Assembly: GCF_032854445.1 (NCBI RefSeq)
Contig: NC_088300.1
Span: 32,219,608-32,283,607, forward strand
Direction: 5' to 3'
Length of the DNA: 64,000 nt
DNA from: Liolophura sinensis
Lineage: Eukaryota > Mollusca > Polyplacophora > Chitonida > Chitonidae
The first letter of the stretch is position 1. Each line of letters starts with the position of its first letter. The notes beneath the pieces were generated by a model. It ran no database searches. It had not been told where the DNA came from and worked only from the letters and a program-made list of their open reading frames with translations. A program made the translations under genes and the position numbers. Below are positions 14,501-26,655 of the stretch, in pieces.

Positions 14501-17500
14501 TTAGATTATGAATAAGATGTCTTATTTTAATGTGAAAAGCATGTTGTTTGTCCCAGGGGGTTTTACCTTCATTAGGTTCACAAAATTAGTTCGCAAGAAG
14601 AAACAAAGAGAATGACGTGTGACAAGTATGTGTTAGTTAGACAAGATGTATGTTCATGTTAGCTTGCTCCTTTTCGTGGCCGAAAATAAACCTTTATCCT
14701 ATTGATAAGTCGCCATACTGGTGTGAAAACTGAAAGTCATAAGCGAGAGCGTCTTTGAGATGTAAAGAGTTAGCCAGTGACAAGATGGATGAAGACATTG
14801 TTGAACCTTTTATTGTCCTCTGCCATGGAAATGGTGAGAAGACATGAAAGTACTCTCCATTTGTCCATCCTTGCATTCATCAGACCTGATCTTGTACACA
14901 AGTTTATACTTACATGAAAGCTGTGGCTTAAGGTCAGGGCGGATGACTTTCAGGATTGATTTTGTCACACTGTGTAATCCAGTATGGCTTTGTTGGCCAT
15001 TTTGGATTTCTTGCCCATCACACCTGTCCTTGTGAACAAAACATCGTGAAGATTTTTCAACCAATCAAGTTCATTCTATTAAACACAGTGCCTTGTGTTC
15101 AAGGAATTGGTAGAGTTGATTTTTATCTCCTTACTACATTCCAATTTGACTGTTAGCCATCTTGGATTCCCTGGCCACTATGGTATTCTGTTTAAAACGC
15201 TGGCACGTTTTGAGAAAGGTAATTCGTCTCGTGATGACACAATTGCTGGTGAATTTACATTGTACCTCATTATTTAATATGGTTCAGTGCCAGAGAAAGC
15301 ACAAGTTCTCAAGGTACAGTCAAATTTGTTCATTATTGCGTTATTATGTGGAACAAGCACCTGAGCCCCAATGGCAATTGTGATAAACATATGATACCTT
15401 GGACTATAAATCAGTATAACCGTGTTAGGTTAATGTGTTGCCAGGACTGAAATCGTGGGACCCAAGTTGTTGAATGATTTATTTTGTCTCTGGGCCCTGA
15501 TGTGATCAGAATTTGTCTTGTTTTGAATCATTAGAGATCTCCATATAGACTCAGTGATTTTAGTGTTGACTGACCAACGTTTGTGATAGGAGAATACTGC
15601 ATGCATGAGATAACTCCATAACCTGAAGCTTGTCCCTGCCCACCTGAAGGTACTACTGCTCTGTGCAGACCAGTAATGATTGGCCTCACTTATAATCGGA
15701 TCACTGAACCTGGTATGGGTATTCCCAGTCAGGATATTATTGAACTGTCTGAATAAAGGTTGTATAGCAGCTCGTGGCAGACCCATAGAGCTATGCACTT
15801 TGTGTAGAATCTTGGTGGTAATTAGATTGATATTTATAAAGCCCTCTAGACCCAAAGCAAGTTTAGTACTCGGGATGATGACAGTTTGGAGGAATGTTGA
15901 ACCATGCAGTATGATAGCTGTGATATCAGTAGCCCCTGCTGTGTCATTTCATTGTATTAGATAATAGTATTTACAATATCATGAATATTATTGAGTACGG
16001 TGTAAAACACCAATCAAATAAATAAATAAGTAAGTCAAATACAACTTCATGGTTGTTACTCATGTAGAACCCTCTTAAAATATGTGTAAATGTATTTTAA
16101 GAATTCTATTCCCTAACATCAGTAGTATATAATTTCAAAATGAAAAGCAGTTTATCTCTAGACTTTGAGTTTTTCGTTTGGTACATTAGCTTATTCATCC
16201 TTTTGAATTGCTTAACTGTGATTTATGCGCTTTTGTTTAACCCAAATCTACGCAAGCTGATAAATCTGAGTGTAGTTCCAACCAAAAAAAAAAAAAAAAA
16301 AATCATAACATATATGTGTAGACATTTACTACAGAAATGATTCAGGAAATATAATTCAAAAAAGCAAATATTGTAACAAAAATGACTCATCCCTATTGAG
16401 TGACTCATGTACTGCTAAACTTCAGTAATGTAGGACTGACAGTGTAAGATTCCAGACCACTTGACCAGGACATATATGCACCTATAGATAACACCACTGC
16501 TAGGAATGCTAAAGCTTCATATTGATTTACATACCCGTACTGGATCATCCGTGTAATGAGAGATACACATGTGCTGGGTGGTGGAATGTCCATCCCCTTG
16601 CAATCTAATAAACCATTATGTAAATATTTGTCCTTCTCCAATCAGTTACAGTAATTACAGTAGGTATATTCTATAGCATCTTTAGTGGGTGATATGAAAA
16701 TAACCATCTCCTCTCAGATCTTTGCTTTTAACAGTCAATATTGAAAGATCTGGTTGTCCATTATGTACTTAGACTGGTTCAGTGCCATTGTGGAATTAAA
16801 GAGGAAGGGAGGTAATCCAGTGTCTGTTTTTTTAATAATTTTATTGTTTGGTTTTCAGACGGTATTGTAGTCACTTCTTTCTGTTATAGACCTACCTGTA
16901 CATTAATTGCAATGGCAAATGTTCTTTTAAACATAAAATTTGTTGGTTTATTGAGCTGTAAATTTTTACATTATTTAGGTTCGTGCACATATGAAGACGA
17001 GTAGTAAAAGGTGGCACAGGGTGCAACCCTGAGCACTCCAATCATAGGATCAATCCCAGCCTTAGACAGACAATTTGTAGATTCTCCCGCTCTCATATTG
17101 GTTGAAATAAGTACTCACTGGAATCGTTCACCAATCATGCCAATCAGATAGATTTGTACGTCGCACACAGGAAAGTGTGATGGTATGGTTTACTCCAGGT
17201 ACTCTGGTCTCGCCCACTCAGGAAAGTAAAATGAAAACTGCATCACGTCACAAAAAGTGAACATCATCGTGCACAAGCCCTTCATCTAAAAGCTCATGTT
17301 GTAAAATGGTGACCTACAGACATGCTTGTTATAGCAAAGATCTTTGAGTATAGTGCAAAACAACAAACCAAGAAAGCAGTCTGCATGAAAGTCAGGGCCA
17401 CATGCACACGTATGCAGTATTGCATGCATTAGATGGAGTGCTCCGTACAGATCAGACTGTAATGCCGATGTCCACAATCTATGTTCTTCTGGCTCTGCTC

Positions 17501-20500
17501 TCAGCAGGCCATATATCTTACAACAGAGAGTTTGGTGTAAATGTCAGAGCAATCCACACTGATTGTTTACACATTTCCATAACAGTGCTGCACATAATAG
17601 GGGGCTTATAGCTGGAGCGTCCACAGAAAGTTCAGTGTGTCAAAGATAAGCACAACATGTACAGGTGAAGGCTGAAGCTGTTCTAGGGCCAGTGAATCTT
17701 GTGGTAGTCTGCATGGGCATATTCTGTATCCGATGAAATGCTTTGTTAATTTCGTTGTGGGTTTTTTTTTCCACCCCCCAGTGTTTTAATGAATGCCCAC
17801 TACAATTTATTGCCATATTTACATGCTTCTCACAGTGCAGATTTCTACAACTGCAATTTTTGGACGTTCTTCCATACTCCTCACAGTGGAGACGGCATCA
17901 CCTTTATAAAAAATGGCACGGTTTCCATAATGTATGAACATACATATTTGGGGACAAAATGGAACTACATGTGTAAGGACTGTTGAGCAAAATGGTCATT
18001 TTGTTGCCATTGATATAATATCTATAGACAAAAGATTACTTTGACATGTCTTTGTGCAAAAAAGATTTGATCAGTCAGGTTATCGCAGATCTATTTGGAC
18101 ACATCACATTGTTTGAATCTAGCGAGAATGTAATAGAGGTCCAATCTTGTATTTGTTTTTGTTGTTTAAAGATTTTGAATTACATGTAACATTTATAGTA
18201 TTTTGGTCTGTTATTTGTTAAAACTAGGAAGATTTTTATACCTGTTGTTGAATTGGACAATTGCGTTAATTCGTTAGCAGAAGATAATAGAAAAGACAGG
18301 TACTAGAGTGTGTTCTGTAAATCTGACAAATGTAATAAATCACCTTGGTTGTTATTTGTGAATTTTGCAGGTGTGCGATTGGACAGAGTACGAGGCGGCC
18401 GTCAGAAGTACAAACGAAGCCCAGACTCACAAGTGATCGTTGTTCATCAACAGTTGCATCATTCACGACAGCAGAACAACCATCAATCATCACAACAACA
18501 ACAGCAGTCGCAGCAGCAGCAACAACAACAACAACACACACCATATCAGCAGATCATAGCTCCTGCGAAAAAATTCTGCACTGAAGGTCAGAGTCAGGCT
18601 TTCCATGCAGCAGGTCATATCTTCACATTTGGAACATAATTAAAGCCTCTTGGGACCAGTTGCTCGAAAATGTATTTGCTAATATTGGCATTAAGCCATA
18701 TTTTATATTTAAAATTTCAGCCAAACTCAGTAGCCAATACAGTTCTCCAGTCAAAGTGTAACAGCAGCAGTTTAAGCTCAAGACTTGGCTTAAAGTTAAG
18801 TGTAGTATTAAGTCTTAAACCAGTTTTGAACAACCAGGCCCAGTTACTGCTTGACCATTCAATAAGCTGAATTCGTTAGCCAGTGCTAGCTCTTTTTGGA
18901 ATTCTGAGAGTCTGTTTATATTCCAAAGAGAGACCTGCTTGAGCATATAGGTATACTTGTGTATTGCATAGACAGTCCATCTCCAAGGCTGTATTTTGCT
19001 CAGATGACTTACTTTATGGTACTGTTAGTATTCAAGTACAACATGCCAAATGTTATTTGGGAAGCTGCTTGTTTGTATTAATTTGTTGGTGATTTTTCCT
19101 TTTGTTCCTCTTAGAGAACAAACTGTTATCAGCTCTCTTGTCGGTGGAAGCTCAGCTAGACCGGTTACTGGCCCTTCCTGATCCCAGCATGCCCGATGAT
19201 GAGGTGAAGTTCATGTCCGTCATGTCAGATCTGGCAGACCGTGAGCTCGTACTGACCATCAGTTGGGCAAAACAGGTGCCAGGTAAGAAAACCTCTGTGG
19301 AAATGGCGCTAACATCTGAGCTTTTATTCTCAGAAATTATTTGAAAACGGAAATCTGGCCCTTGGTCCACAATAAAAACTACTTTCAAATGGCGTGAGGA
19401 TGATTAACTCTGGCTTTTTGTTTTCTCCATGAAAGTTGTCATATTTTATTGAATGCTAAATGGCAAGCAGTCAGCTCTATGATTGGATTATTTTACCCTT
19501 GGAAGTCTAATAACACGTAGCTCACCAAGGAAGCAAAGTCATCAATAGTTTAATCTCCGTTACACATTCAATGGTGATTTTTGACTGCTTGAAGAAATAA
19601 AATTGCACAACAAAACTCTCCAGCCAATCATGAAGCGTGATGGTGTGAGTATGAAACAAGAGGCGAGGTGTTTAGATTACATATGTGTTGGCCAGTACAG
19701 CACCTGATATTTTTGTCTTGGTCTTATCTTTTTGGTTTAAATCAGGTGCATTTGCCCTTTATCATCTGCGCATGATTTCAGAGGGGTTTTTTTATTTGTT
19801 AGATTTTTGCATTCGTGCTCAAGAATTTTTCATTTGAATGGTGGCTGTGAGGTTTATGGGTTCATGGAATTTGAGGTAAGCCACGCCACCAGGTTTTTGG
19901 AAGAACTCCCATATATTGTGGAGAGAAATTTGAAGTAGGATTTCTTTCTTTGCCAGTTATATTGTATGACTCTTAATGGACTTGTACAGATGTTTGCACT
20001 ACGCTACAGATCTTGGTAATACGACTTCATGATGGCAGCATGACTACGTTTCTGTAGGTGTTAGTGGTGTGGGTTAATCGTGCCTCTGAGGGTTCTTCCA
20101 TAGATCACTATGACTTCATTCTGTATCAGTGTTTCAGGGTTCTCAAACAGATGTCAGTAGTGTGACCTCCAAAGGCCTGTGTTTTAGTTTTATCAAACAC
20201 ATTTTGCATGACTTCAACCTGTGTGACTTCACCATGTGCCTGTGTTTTCAGGGTTCGTGAACCTGTCATTGAGTGATCAAATGAACCTGTTACAACACTC
20301 CTGGCTGGACATCCTCTGTTTTAACCTGTCCTACAGATCAACTCCATACAATGGACAGTTGGTTTTCGCTGACGACTTCAAGCTCTCCCAAGAGAAAGCC
20401 AGTTTATTCAAGAGCCCTGTGGATTTTGACCACTTGAGTCGAAAGTTAGCCAAGAAAGTAACCTTGCTTGGAGTTACCACTGAAGAATATGTCCTTATAA

Positions 20501-21279
20501 AGGCCCTGGTGCTATGTAATCCAGGTACAGTTTGCTTTTTACTTTAGTACCCGTGTACTAGATGTTTTTATTAAACTCTGATGCACATATATTTGGGGCA
20601 TTCCAAATTTGTTCCAAATTTATGTTCCAAATTTAAAGAGGTAGGATGTTGTTGTTGTCAAAATGTTAAATCTATACATGTGAGAGACTGAGGATGAGGA
20701 AAACTAGAGGTGTCTTATATGTGTTTGTTGATAATGAGTACAATATTGAAGATACTCACCCATTTAGAATATATAACTGCAGGAATGTATTTTTTTAACA
20801 TCCTATCAACACGGGCCATTCACTGGACAAGGGGCCATTCACCACAAGTTTTCTCTTCAGTGGACTTGAAACACTCTTTTTTTGACAGCCTCCTTGTACA
20901 TTTTTACATGATTGTTTCTGATATTATATGTGTAGTGGTTTTGAGTAAGTAATTTGTGGGATTATTATGTTTGGATGTCAGCCTATCTACATGATATGTT
21001 TTTTCTGGCAATAAGACAGTGTTGATGTTGTTTACAGATGCCAATGTGGAGAATGAAGAGGCAGTCCACCAATTTCGAGACAAGATACAGGACTGCTTGA
21101 TTGACTACGTCAAGCGGCGGAGTGGCGGGAACATGCGCAGGGTGGGAAACATTCTGCTGCTCTTACCAATACTCACACAAATCAAATTACTGGCCAAGAA
21201 ATACTGGTTTGATGTGAAGAAAGATGGACGTGTACCAATGCATAAGCTTTTCCTGGAAATGCTTGAGGCGGATTCTTGA
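5459..21279 (+). CDS. ERR: Estrogen-related receptor (NR3B), 3' portion in five exons
   Basis: Orphan nuclear receptor of the NR3B group: a nuclear transcription factor that, in known ERRs, binds TCAAGGTCA-type half-sites and acts without a steroid ligand. Exons seen: 5459-5575, 18371-18586, 19115-19282, 20252-20524, 21038-21279. Every junction is phase 1, and with one base from the missing upstream exon they encode 338 residues. Zinc finger II ([16 protein letters not shown]), the post-DBD extension ([15 protein letters not shown]), the LBD signature ([19 protein letters not shown]) and the AF-2 helix ([12 protein letters not shown]) follow vertebrate ERR order closely. The finger I exon and the N-terminus were not found in 1-5458 and are taken to lie upstream. 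Oddities are a polyglutamine hinge insert and a 12.8 kb intron after the DBD. The identification is very secure; intron positions are read from splice sites. Confidence 0.96.
7365..7626 (+). mobile_element. tRNA-derived SINE, full length, with target-site duplication
   Basis: The head carries RNA polymerase III promoter boxes: box A (TGGCTCAGTTGGTTAGCGC) and box B (GTGAGTTCAAGTCC). The body includes the CACCATAATGCCGGCC stretch, and the tail is CACCAATCAAATAAATAAATA. It is flanked by a 12-bp direct repeat, TTCATGTGCCTG, at 7353-7364 and 7627-7638, which is a target-site duplication from retroposition. The same family recurs throughout the window. Confidence 0.93.
9800..10025 (+). mobile_element. 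SINE copy, 5'-truncated and diverged
   Basis: It matches the 7365-7626 SINE from just before box B (GCTGTGAGTTCAA) through ACCATAATGCTGG to the GTAAAACACCAATCGAATC tail. The tRNA box A part is missing. Confidence 0.88.
10251..10685. repeat. Minisatellite, nine copies of a 49-bp unit
   Basis: The start of the word AGATCTGCTTGATCAT recurs exactly every 49 bp (about 10260, 10309, 10358 ... 10652). The units are near-identical, differing at one or two bases (GAATATAG/GAATGTAG, GGGTTT/GGGTTC), so the array is young or homogenised. It lies in the large ERR intron; the unit is not a multiple of 3. Confidence 0.97.
10878..10912. repeat. Perfect short hairpin
   Basis: A 14-bp inverted repeat (GTAACCACAAAAAA with TTTTTTGTGGTTAC) around a 7-nt A-rich loop, in an A/T homopolymer region of the ERR intron. 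Function unknown; possibly the end of a small foldback element. Confidence 0.85.
12096..12115. repeat. Poly-C tract
   Basis: About 20 consecutive C bases in the ERR intron. Confidence 0.95.
12593..12610. repeat. (TA)n microsatellite
   Basis: A short uninterrupted TA run in the ERR intron. Confidence 0.9.
15981..16029 (+). mobile_element. SINE 3'-end fragment
   Basis: Only the tail of the family is present: GAATATTATTGAGTACGG followed by GTAAAACACCAATCAAATAAATAAATA. Confidence 0.85.
18371..18586 (+). CDS. ERR: ERR exon: hinge with polyglutamine tract
   Basis: A 72-codon exon with acceptor TTTTGCAG and donor gtcaga. It opens with the conserved C-terminal extension of the ERR DNA-binding domain ([15 protein letters not shown]), which contacts the extra bases 5' of the half-site. 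The rest is a low-complexity hinge rich in Gln, His and Ser, with CAG/CAA runs at about 18485-18537, unlike the hinge of vertebrate ERRs. It ends CTEG/E, joining to the ENKLLSALL segment of the next exon. Confidence 0.95.
19115..19282 (+). CDS. ERR: ERR exon: ligand-binding domain, helices 1-3
   Basis: A 56-codon exon with acceptor CCTCTTAG and donor gtaaga. It encodes the start of the LBD ([14 protein letters not shown]), a [11 protein letters not shown] loop matching the vertebrate PDPTVPDSDIK segment, then [20 protein letters not shown], the helix 3 nuclear receptor signature that forms part of the coactivator groove. Confidence 0.96.
20252..20524 (+). CDS. ERR: ERR exon: ligand-binding domain core
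   Basis: A 91-codon exon with acceptor GTTTTCAG and donor gtacag. It opens [20 protein letters not shown], matching the F-x-x-LSLADQMSLLQSAWMEI of vertebrate ERRs, and continues through the beta-turn region ([12 protein letters not shown]) to the helix 8 region ([14 protein letters not shown]). Confidence 0.96.
21038..21279 (+). CDS. ERR: ERR terminal exon: LBD helices 9-12 and stop
   Basis: The acceptor is GTTTACAG and the TGA stop is at 21277-21279. It contains helices 9-11 ([20 protein letters not shown]) and the AF-2 helix [12 protein letters not shown], which is essentially identical to vertebrate ERRs and recruits coactivators. The protein ends DS two residues later, as expected for this family. 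Confidence 0.96.
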
Positions 21280-21470
21280 TAAAAAAAAGTCCAATTGGTT
21301 AACCTTTGACCTTTAGATATCCAGGAGGACTACATGCCCCAGAGCAGAAAATTGCCATGGAGTGTGTACATTGAGCATGAAGATTTGTTATGTTAATGTT
21401 GACAGTGGTATGCCAAAATTGTAGATGCTACGAGTTGTGATGGCTATGGGAGAACCTGCAGTTTGAGAAA

Positions 21471-21493
21471 TATATATATATATATATATATAT
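21471..21493. repeat. (TA)n microsatellite in ERR 3' UTR
   Basis: A TA run of about 11 copies, 190 bp after the ERR stop codon. Confidence 0.93.
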
Positions 21494-21557
21494 GTAGTGT
21501 GTAGGAACAAGTGGTTGATGGACATTCAAACCGGACAAGTAAAAGCTGTACTCTTTG

Positions 21558-21563
21558 AATAAA
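21558..21563 (+). terminator. Candidate polyadenylation signal for ERR
   Basis: The first canonical AATAAA after the ERR stop codon in the sense direction. No cleavage-site evidence is available. Confidence 0.4.
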
Positions 21564-24332
21564 TTGGCCAAGTGCTAGTTCATAGTGTGGACTACTGCCA
21601 GTCACCACAGTCTTTCACAAGATAAATCACCCACAGTGTCCCTGTGATCAAGAAAGGCCTGGTGTTCCCATTTTCCCCTTTAATATAAAGGGTCCAAGCC
21701 TTGCCAAAAGATGGAAAGAGCATGGACCTTTGACACCCCATTTTACAGTCAGGCAGCAAACTTCTGATGTATAAATGCATTTCACCCCATACAGTGACTG
21801 GTGTGGTCAGCCCAAAACACTTCTCGTTGGATGGATGAGTATTTTTACAAGAGCGAAGAGCTCTCCAAACTGTGAAGTGTTCACATGTATTGATGACAGT
21901 ATATACAACATGACCTGTAATACACAATTTATTACGTGGAAAAGAAGTTTTAGAGGGCAGGGAATGTGATCGTCCATGTTTAGGCTTCCCAGGAAAATGT
22001 GTGCAAGAGACAGGCTGTAGAAACAGGTGCTCAGACGGCTGCACCAACTGTGCAGCTGTGTGAAAACAACAAAACCATTGACTACCAGTGGAGAGTGAAC
22101 GCATTATAATAGCAGGGGTGAAGCCTTGAGGAAGGCTGCAGTTCTGTTATGGTGGGAACAGTCCAGAGGCAGAGATTATGGAAGAGAGGTACTGGCGAGC
22201 CGTCTATGGATGTGTAACTGTAAACATACTTGCCTGAAGGGTGAAACCAGAGATATGGTTATTCTTGAGGCATGTCAGACATGTGCTGCCCTCTACTGGT
22301 CTACCCAAACTCTAATCTAGATATGTCATAGTGCTATAGCCAGCAGGCCTACCCTCCGTAGTGATAGGTCAGGGCTAATATACAGAACATAGAATCAAAG
22401 CTGACATATGTTTTTGGCATTTACTGTTGTCTAGCCTAGTTTACTATAGTGCTATACTTTACAATGATTGATACCAGTCCAGTCACTCCACATAAAAGGT
22501 GACAGTCCGTAGAAAAGCTGTGTATTTTAGAGAGTACAATTTATAATAGATTGTTTAAATACAACATTATTCACAGATCCCATTTACTGTTCCCGGCTTT
22601 CTGGTATTACCGATATCAATGACCCCACCCTAAGCCATTTGAAAACCAGTTACAGAGTATAAAGACTCATGTGTGTCTGTTTTGGATTGATATGCTGTTA
22701 CCTTATCAATCAGTGTTTGTTAATGTTGTTATTGTTATCCCAGATGATTTATGATATATGTATCGCAGATGCAAAGTGTGAGCCTCTGGTCACGCTCCAA
22801 CCTCTGCTCAACCTGTTGCCATCTATTCATCTACATGTATCACGTTCACGTGTTCATCTAGCTAGTGTATTTTTGCTACCTGTTTGTAAAAGGTTATAGG
22901 GAGTTGGTTACTGCCATTTAGGGGCGTCCTACGATAGCCCTATCTGTGTGATATCACATAAAAGTCTTGATCAGTTGTTACACAATTATTTATATATTTA
23001 CATCATCCAATCAACTTTCTCTCTCCTCCCCCCAGCTCCCCTCTGCACTCTTATTACATCTTTTTCTTTCCTTCCCTCTTGTCATCATTGCACATTCAGT
23101 GTCCCTCCCTAGCCTTCCCCTGACTCCCCCAATCTCTGCATAAACCAGTCACATCATTGATCTCTTTTAATTTCCTTATTTCACGTCTGTTTTTGGTTTG
23201 TGTGAAATGTTCTAGCTTAATTGAAGAGGTAGACTTTACACTAATGAAAATCTCATTTTGCACTTTCTACCCACGTCTGCCTTTATAGTAGATTCCTGTC
23301 AAAGATAAAAATAAATTTGGTACGCATGTTCAGAGAAAACATCAGTTGACACAAGAATGTTGCGCCAGGCATGTTGGCTCACTTGGGTGCCACAAGTACA
23401 AGAATCCCATTTGACTAGATTGATGCTGTTAAAAATTAAGCATCGTTCCAGATCATGATTTTATAGAGTTCTACAACCACCTAACCAACCAGCTAGCCAC
23501 TATTATGGCCACTCTTGCCCCATTTGATCCCATCCAGAATCTTGAAGTCACTGTGAGGCCCTCTGGTACTCTCTGAAGTATAACCACTTATATGAGACTT
23601 TTATTATTTTCAAGTTGTCTTGGAAAGTATTCAATAGGATTTCCTTTTAAATTGTTTATTTTTGTTTTATTTTCTACCGTTTTTAGTTATCTTTTAGTGG
23701 AGATGTTTCACAAACATTCAGTACATGTACCTTACATACATGGCTGGTCAAATTTGGCATTTATTATTTTTTGTCACAAAAACGTGGTTTGAATGAAAGT
23801 TAAAATACACAACTCCTCCTTACTCGCATTAAATCATAGTGTATGACCATCTTGCACTGAAATCCAAAAATGATATTTTCTTTTTACCTTTTGTTCTCGT
23901 ATAAATCAGTATTGTTTTGACAAAGTGCTTACTGACAATTCATCAAAAATGTTGAAAATATTCAATAGACACAAATCTAGATGTTGTTCTAAAAGTAAAT
24001 TTAATGTTTTTGCCTTTCTTAGAAATCCTAAAGTTCCATCCCATCATTAGTCAGGTTCATCTTCTGGACTTGTTTCTCAACTTGTTTGCACTGGTTTGAT
24101 TTACCATTTCAAATGTATATATAAAATTGTTAAACAGTTGTATATAGAGCCAGGTGTTTATACTCTTAAAGAGGATTTGTTATTGGGTGTCCGTGTGTAT
24201 GTGTGTGTGCCTGCCTGCATGATAAAGGCAACAGATCAACTATGCCATGGTTTGGGTTTTGTTTTTGTTAGATTGTTTTAATATTCAGTTGTGTGATACA
24301 ATATATATACATGATTCATGGATATGTATTTG

Positions 24333-24355
24333 TATATATATATATATATATATAT
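24333..24355. repeat. (TA)n microsatellite
   Basis: A TA run of about 11 copies in non-coding DNA. Confidence 0.92.
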
Positions 24356-25247
24356 AAATAGCTAAACGATAGTTACAAAGATATGTTGATCAGGTTTGTT
24401 ACAAGATTGTAAATGTTACTATTCCAGGCAAATTATACCCAAGAGCTCATGCAGGAATATTGTTATGTATGGATAACTAAGAATTATCTAGATGTGATAT
24501 CGATTTACTATTACCTGGTGATTACAGTCAGATCTGGAATACTGAAAAGACAACATGGTTGTGTAGAAATCTATGCCCAATCAAATAGGAAAAATGAAAA
24601 AAGTGAAGAAAAAAAAAAAATTAACAAAGAGTCAAAATGCAGTTTTTACAGATAAAAAATTATATTGTTGATAGCAGTTACTCGTTGTTGAATTACAAAT
24701 GGAGCAATTCTACATTAAAGCTGTATGCAAGTTTTGTACTTGTGCTAAATAGATATGGCAGGCTGAAGCTTCAGTAGTCGGTTAGTCTGCATTGTTGAAG
24801 TACATGGCGAAGCAATCAGGTTTTATTTTTCTATGTACTAGAGATGTACATGTATGTTGTTAAAGACAAGTGCTGAAGCTCTACTGTTCTGGGATTGTTG
24901 ATAAATATATGCGGACAGGGAACTGTGGTTATTAAAACATGGTGGCTTGAGACAGTAATGGAATTACTGTAGCTGGTGATTAGTATGCATAGTACAGATT
25001 TACAAAGGCATGTTTCCAAGATTTTTTGTGCATGATGGAGAGCACCGTACTTGTGAGCTACACCTGGCCAGTTTTTGTTTCTCATTACATTATGTGGTTA
25101 GATTATACATGATGGAAGACCCTGGTATACGTGTTCCATTAATGCCCCATTGTCCATTTTAACATTTACATTCCCTTTCCCTTGTTAATTGTACCCAAAA
25201 CCCCTCTTGGCAGCTGGCTCCCTTGACAAAGTTCATTTTGATTGCCT

Positions 25248-25267
25248 CCCCCCCCCCCCCCCCCCCC
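25248..25267. repeat. Poly-C tract
   Basis: About 20 consecutive C bases. Confidence 0.95.
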
Positions 25268-26439
25268 ACACGTGAGAACTTTCCTTTGATCTCCACCCTT
25301 TAATGTTATGATTGAAAACTCCACATTCCAAGAAATCCTGTGTTTGGCATCCCGTGTCTGGCCAGTGTATGATAGGTCTTGTTGAATTTTACAGATGTAG
25401 GCTGGAAACGGCTTCAGAATTCTTGTGATTCTTGAAAAAGAACAAAAAAAAATCCACTCACAATCTCTTAAACGTGTTTTGTATCCATTATGAGCGGGGA
25501 GTGAAAAGCTGCCAAGTGGTTGTTTTATTTTATTATCCCATCCCTCACGGTCGACCATTCTCCCTTTAGGTAATGCCCCCTGTTGGAGTAAGAAGGTGAA
25601 ATGTTTTAAGTCGGAAATATGGCAGGAATGTGGCAGATTTTGATGGGATTTTTCTTCTGGTCACCAGGAATAGTGTTAAACGTTTTGGGGACGACTTTTT
25701 TTTTTTTGACGAAACTATCCGTATTGGCTTGCCGTGTTCCGCTAGAATCGTCTATAGAAGGTGTGATCAAGATGATTTTGTTTTGTTTGTTACTTGCATA
25801 TTATAAAAATATCTCTCTACTACACAACCCAGAGAATTCTGTCTCTGAGGATTTGGCATAGTGGTTGTAAATATGCTTAAATACTCAGTCATATTCGGAT
25901 CCAGGACGTGGTAGGTTTTGTCGTTCAGGAGGGTTTCTCCAAGAGCCGTAGAAACTACCTGGAAATGACACTGCATTTCTCTGTACACTGTCCTCATCTC
26001 TGGGCATCTGAACGAGGGTCAGTCTTCTGTATGCTCTGTTCTAGATCAATAAAGAAGTCCACAGTAAAAGCTGATATCCATGTGAAGTTGGTGTGAGTTT
26101 ATGTAGAATAGTCTAGGTCTATGACGTACCGATTGGAAAATCCTTGAACATCGTTGTTTGGAATCCCATTGTCTTCCTGTCAAAGACGTCTCGTCAATAC
26201 CATCATGATGGTCCCAGAGGATGGAAGTAGGGCGTTCATTCCGAAGATTATTCTGCATGACACCTGGAAAAAAAAATACATTGCCCTGAAAGAAAAAAAA
26301 AATACATTGCCCTGGAAAGCCCGATAAGAATGCTATGTCTGGGTAGGTTATAGCACTGAATTTACTGACAGTGAACCCACTTTGCTCTATGTGTTTCATT
26401 CATTTATTTGAATCCATTGGGCTCTATATATTTTATGAA

Positions 26440-26655
26440 AAAAGACAAATCCATCACGAACCACCGTCATTCGCGGGTACCATACCTGCATGTCCCAACA
26501 TCCTTACCTGAAGCCGCAGCCAAACTAGAAGGAGCTGGATTAAAGCACTTCACCAACCAGATGGTCAAGACTCTATCCGTCAGTCGTCGTCATATGACTG
26601 AAAAATTGTTCAGTATGACGTTAAACCCCAAGCACTCATTCACTCAATCCGCCGA
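26440..26655 (+). mobile_element. Dispersed repeat, second family
   Basis: Its 3' portion (CATATGACTGAAAAATTGTT, then ACGTTAAACCCCAAGCACTCA) is the reverse complement of the start of the element at 43022-43275, so both belong to one dispersed non-autonomous family. It ends in a CATTCACTCAATC tail. Confidence 0.75.

Larger units (their letters stand above)
5576..18370 (+). other. 12.8 kb ERR intron between finger II and hinge exons
   Basis: Bounded by the gtcagt donor at 5576 and the TTTTGCAG acceptor at 18370. It contains a full-length SINE at 7365-7626, SINE fragments near 9800 and 15981, a 49-bp minisatellite at 10251-10685, C and TA tracts, and no coding exon that I can support. The longer open frames inside (for example 11540-11947 and the reverse frame at 15430-15855) show no family resemblance or splice context. 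Confidence 0.85.
21280..24960 (+). other. ERR 3' UTR and downstream intergenic DNA
   Basis: No exon is recognised. AATAAA occurs at 21558-21563, 280 bp after the ERR stop, and may be its polyadenylation signal; a longer UTR is possible. TA microsatellites lie at 21471-21493 and 24333-24355. The 170-codon open frame on the reverse strand at 21592-22104 has no recognisable features. Confidence 0.55.

Noticed and set aside
15430-15855. 141-codon open frame on the - strand with a 94-codon frame opposite
   Set aside because: No motif of reverse transcriptase or any other family that I can name; overlapping frames on both strands suggest chance within the ERR intron.
18266-18544. Ala/Val-rich - strand frame
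   Set aside because: Reverse reading of the CAG/CAA tract in the ERR hinge exon.
21592-22104. 170-codon open frame on the - strand
   Set aside because: Long, but composition is unlike a real protein, there is no splice or promoter context and no family resemblance; it overlaps the ERR 3' UTR region.
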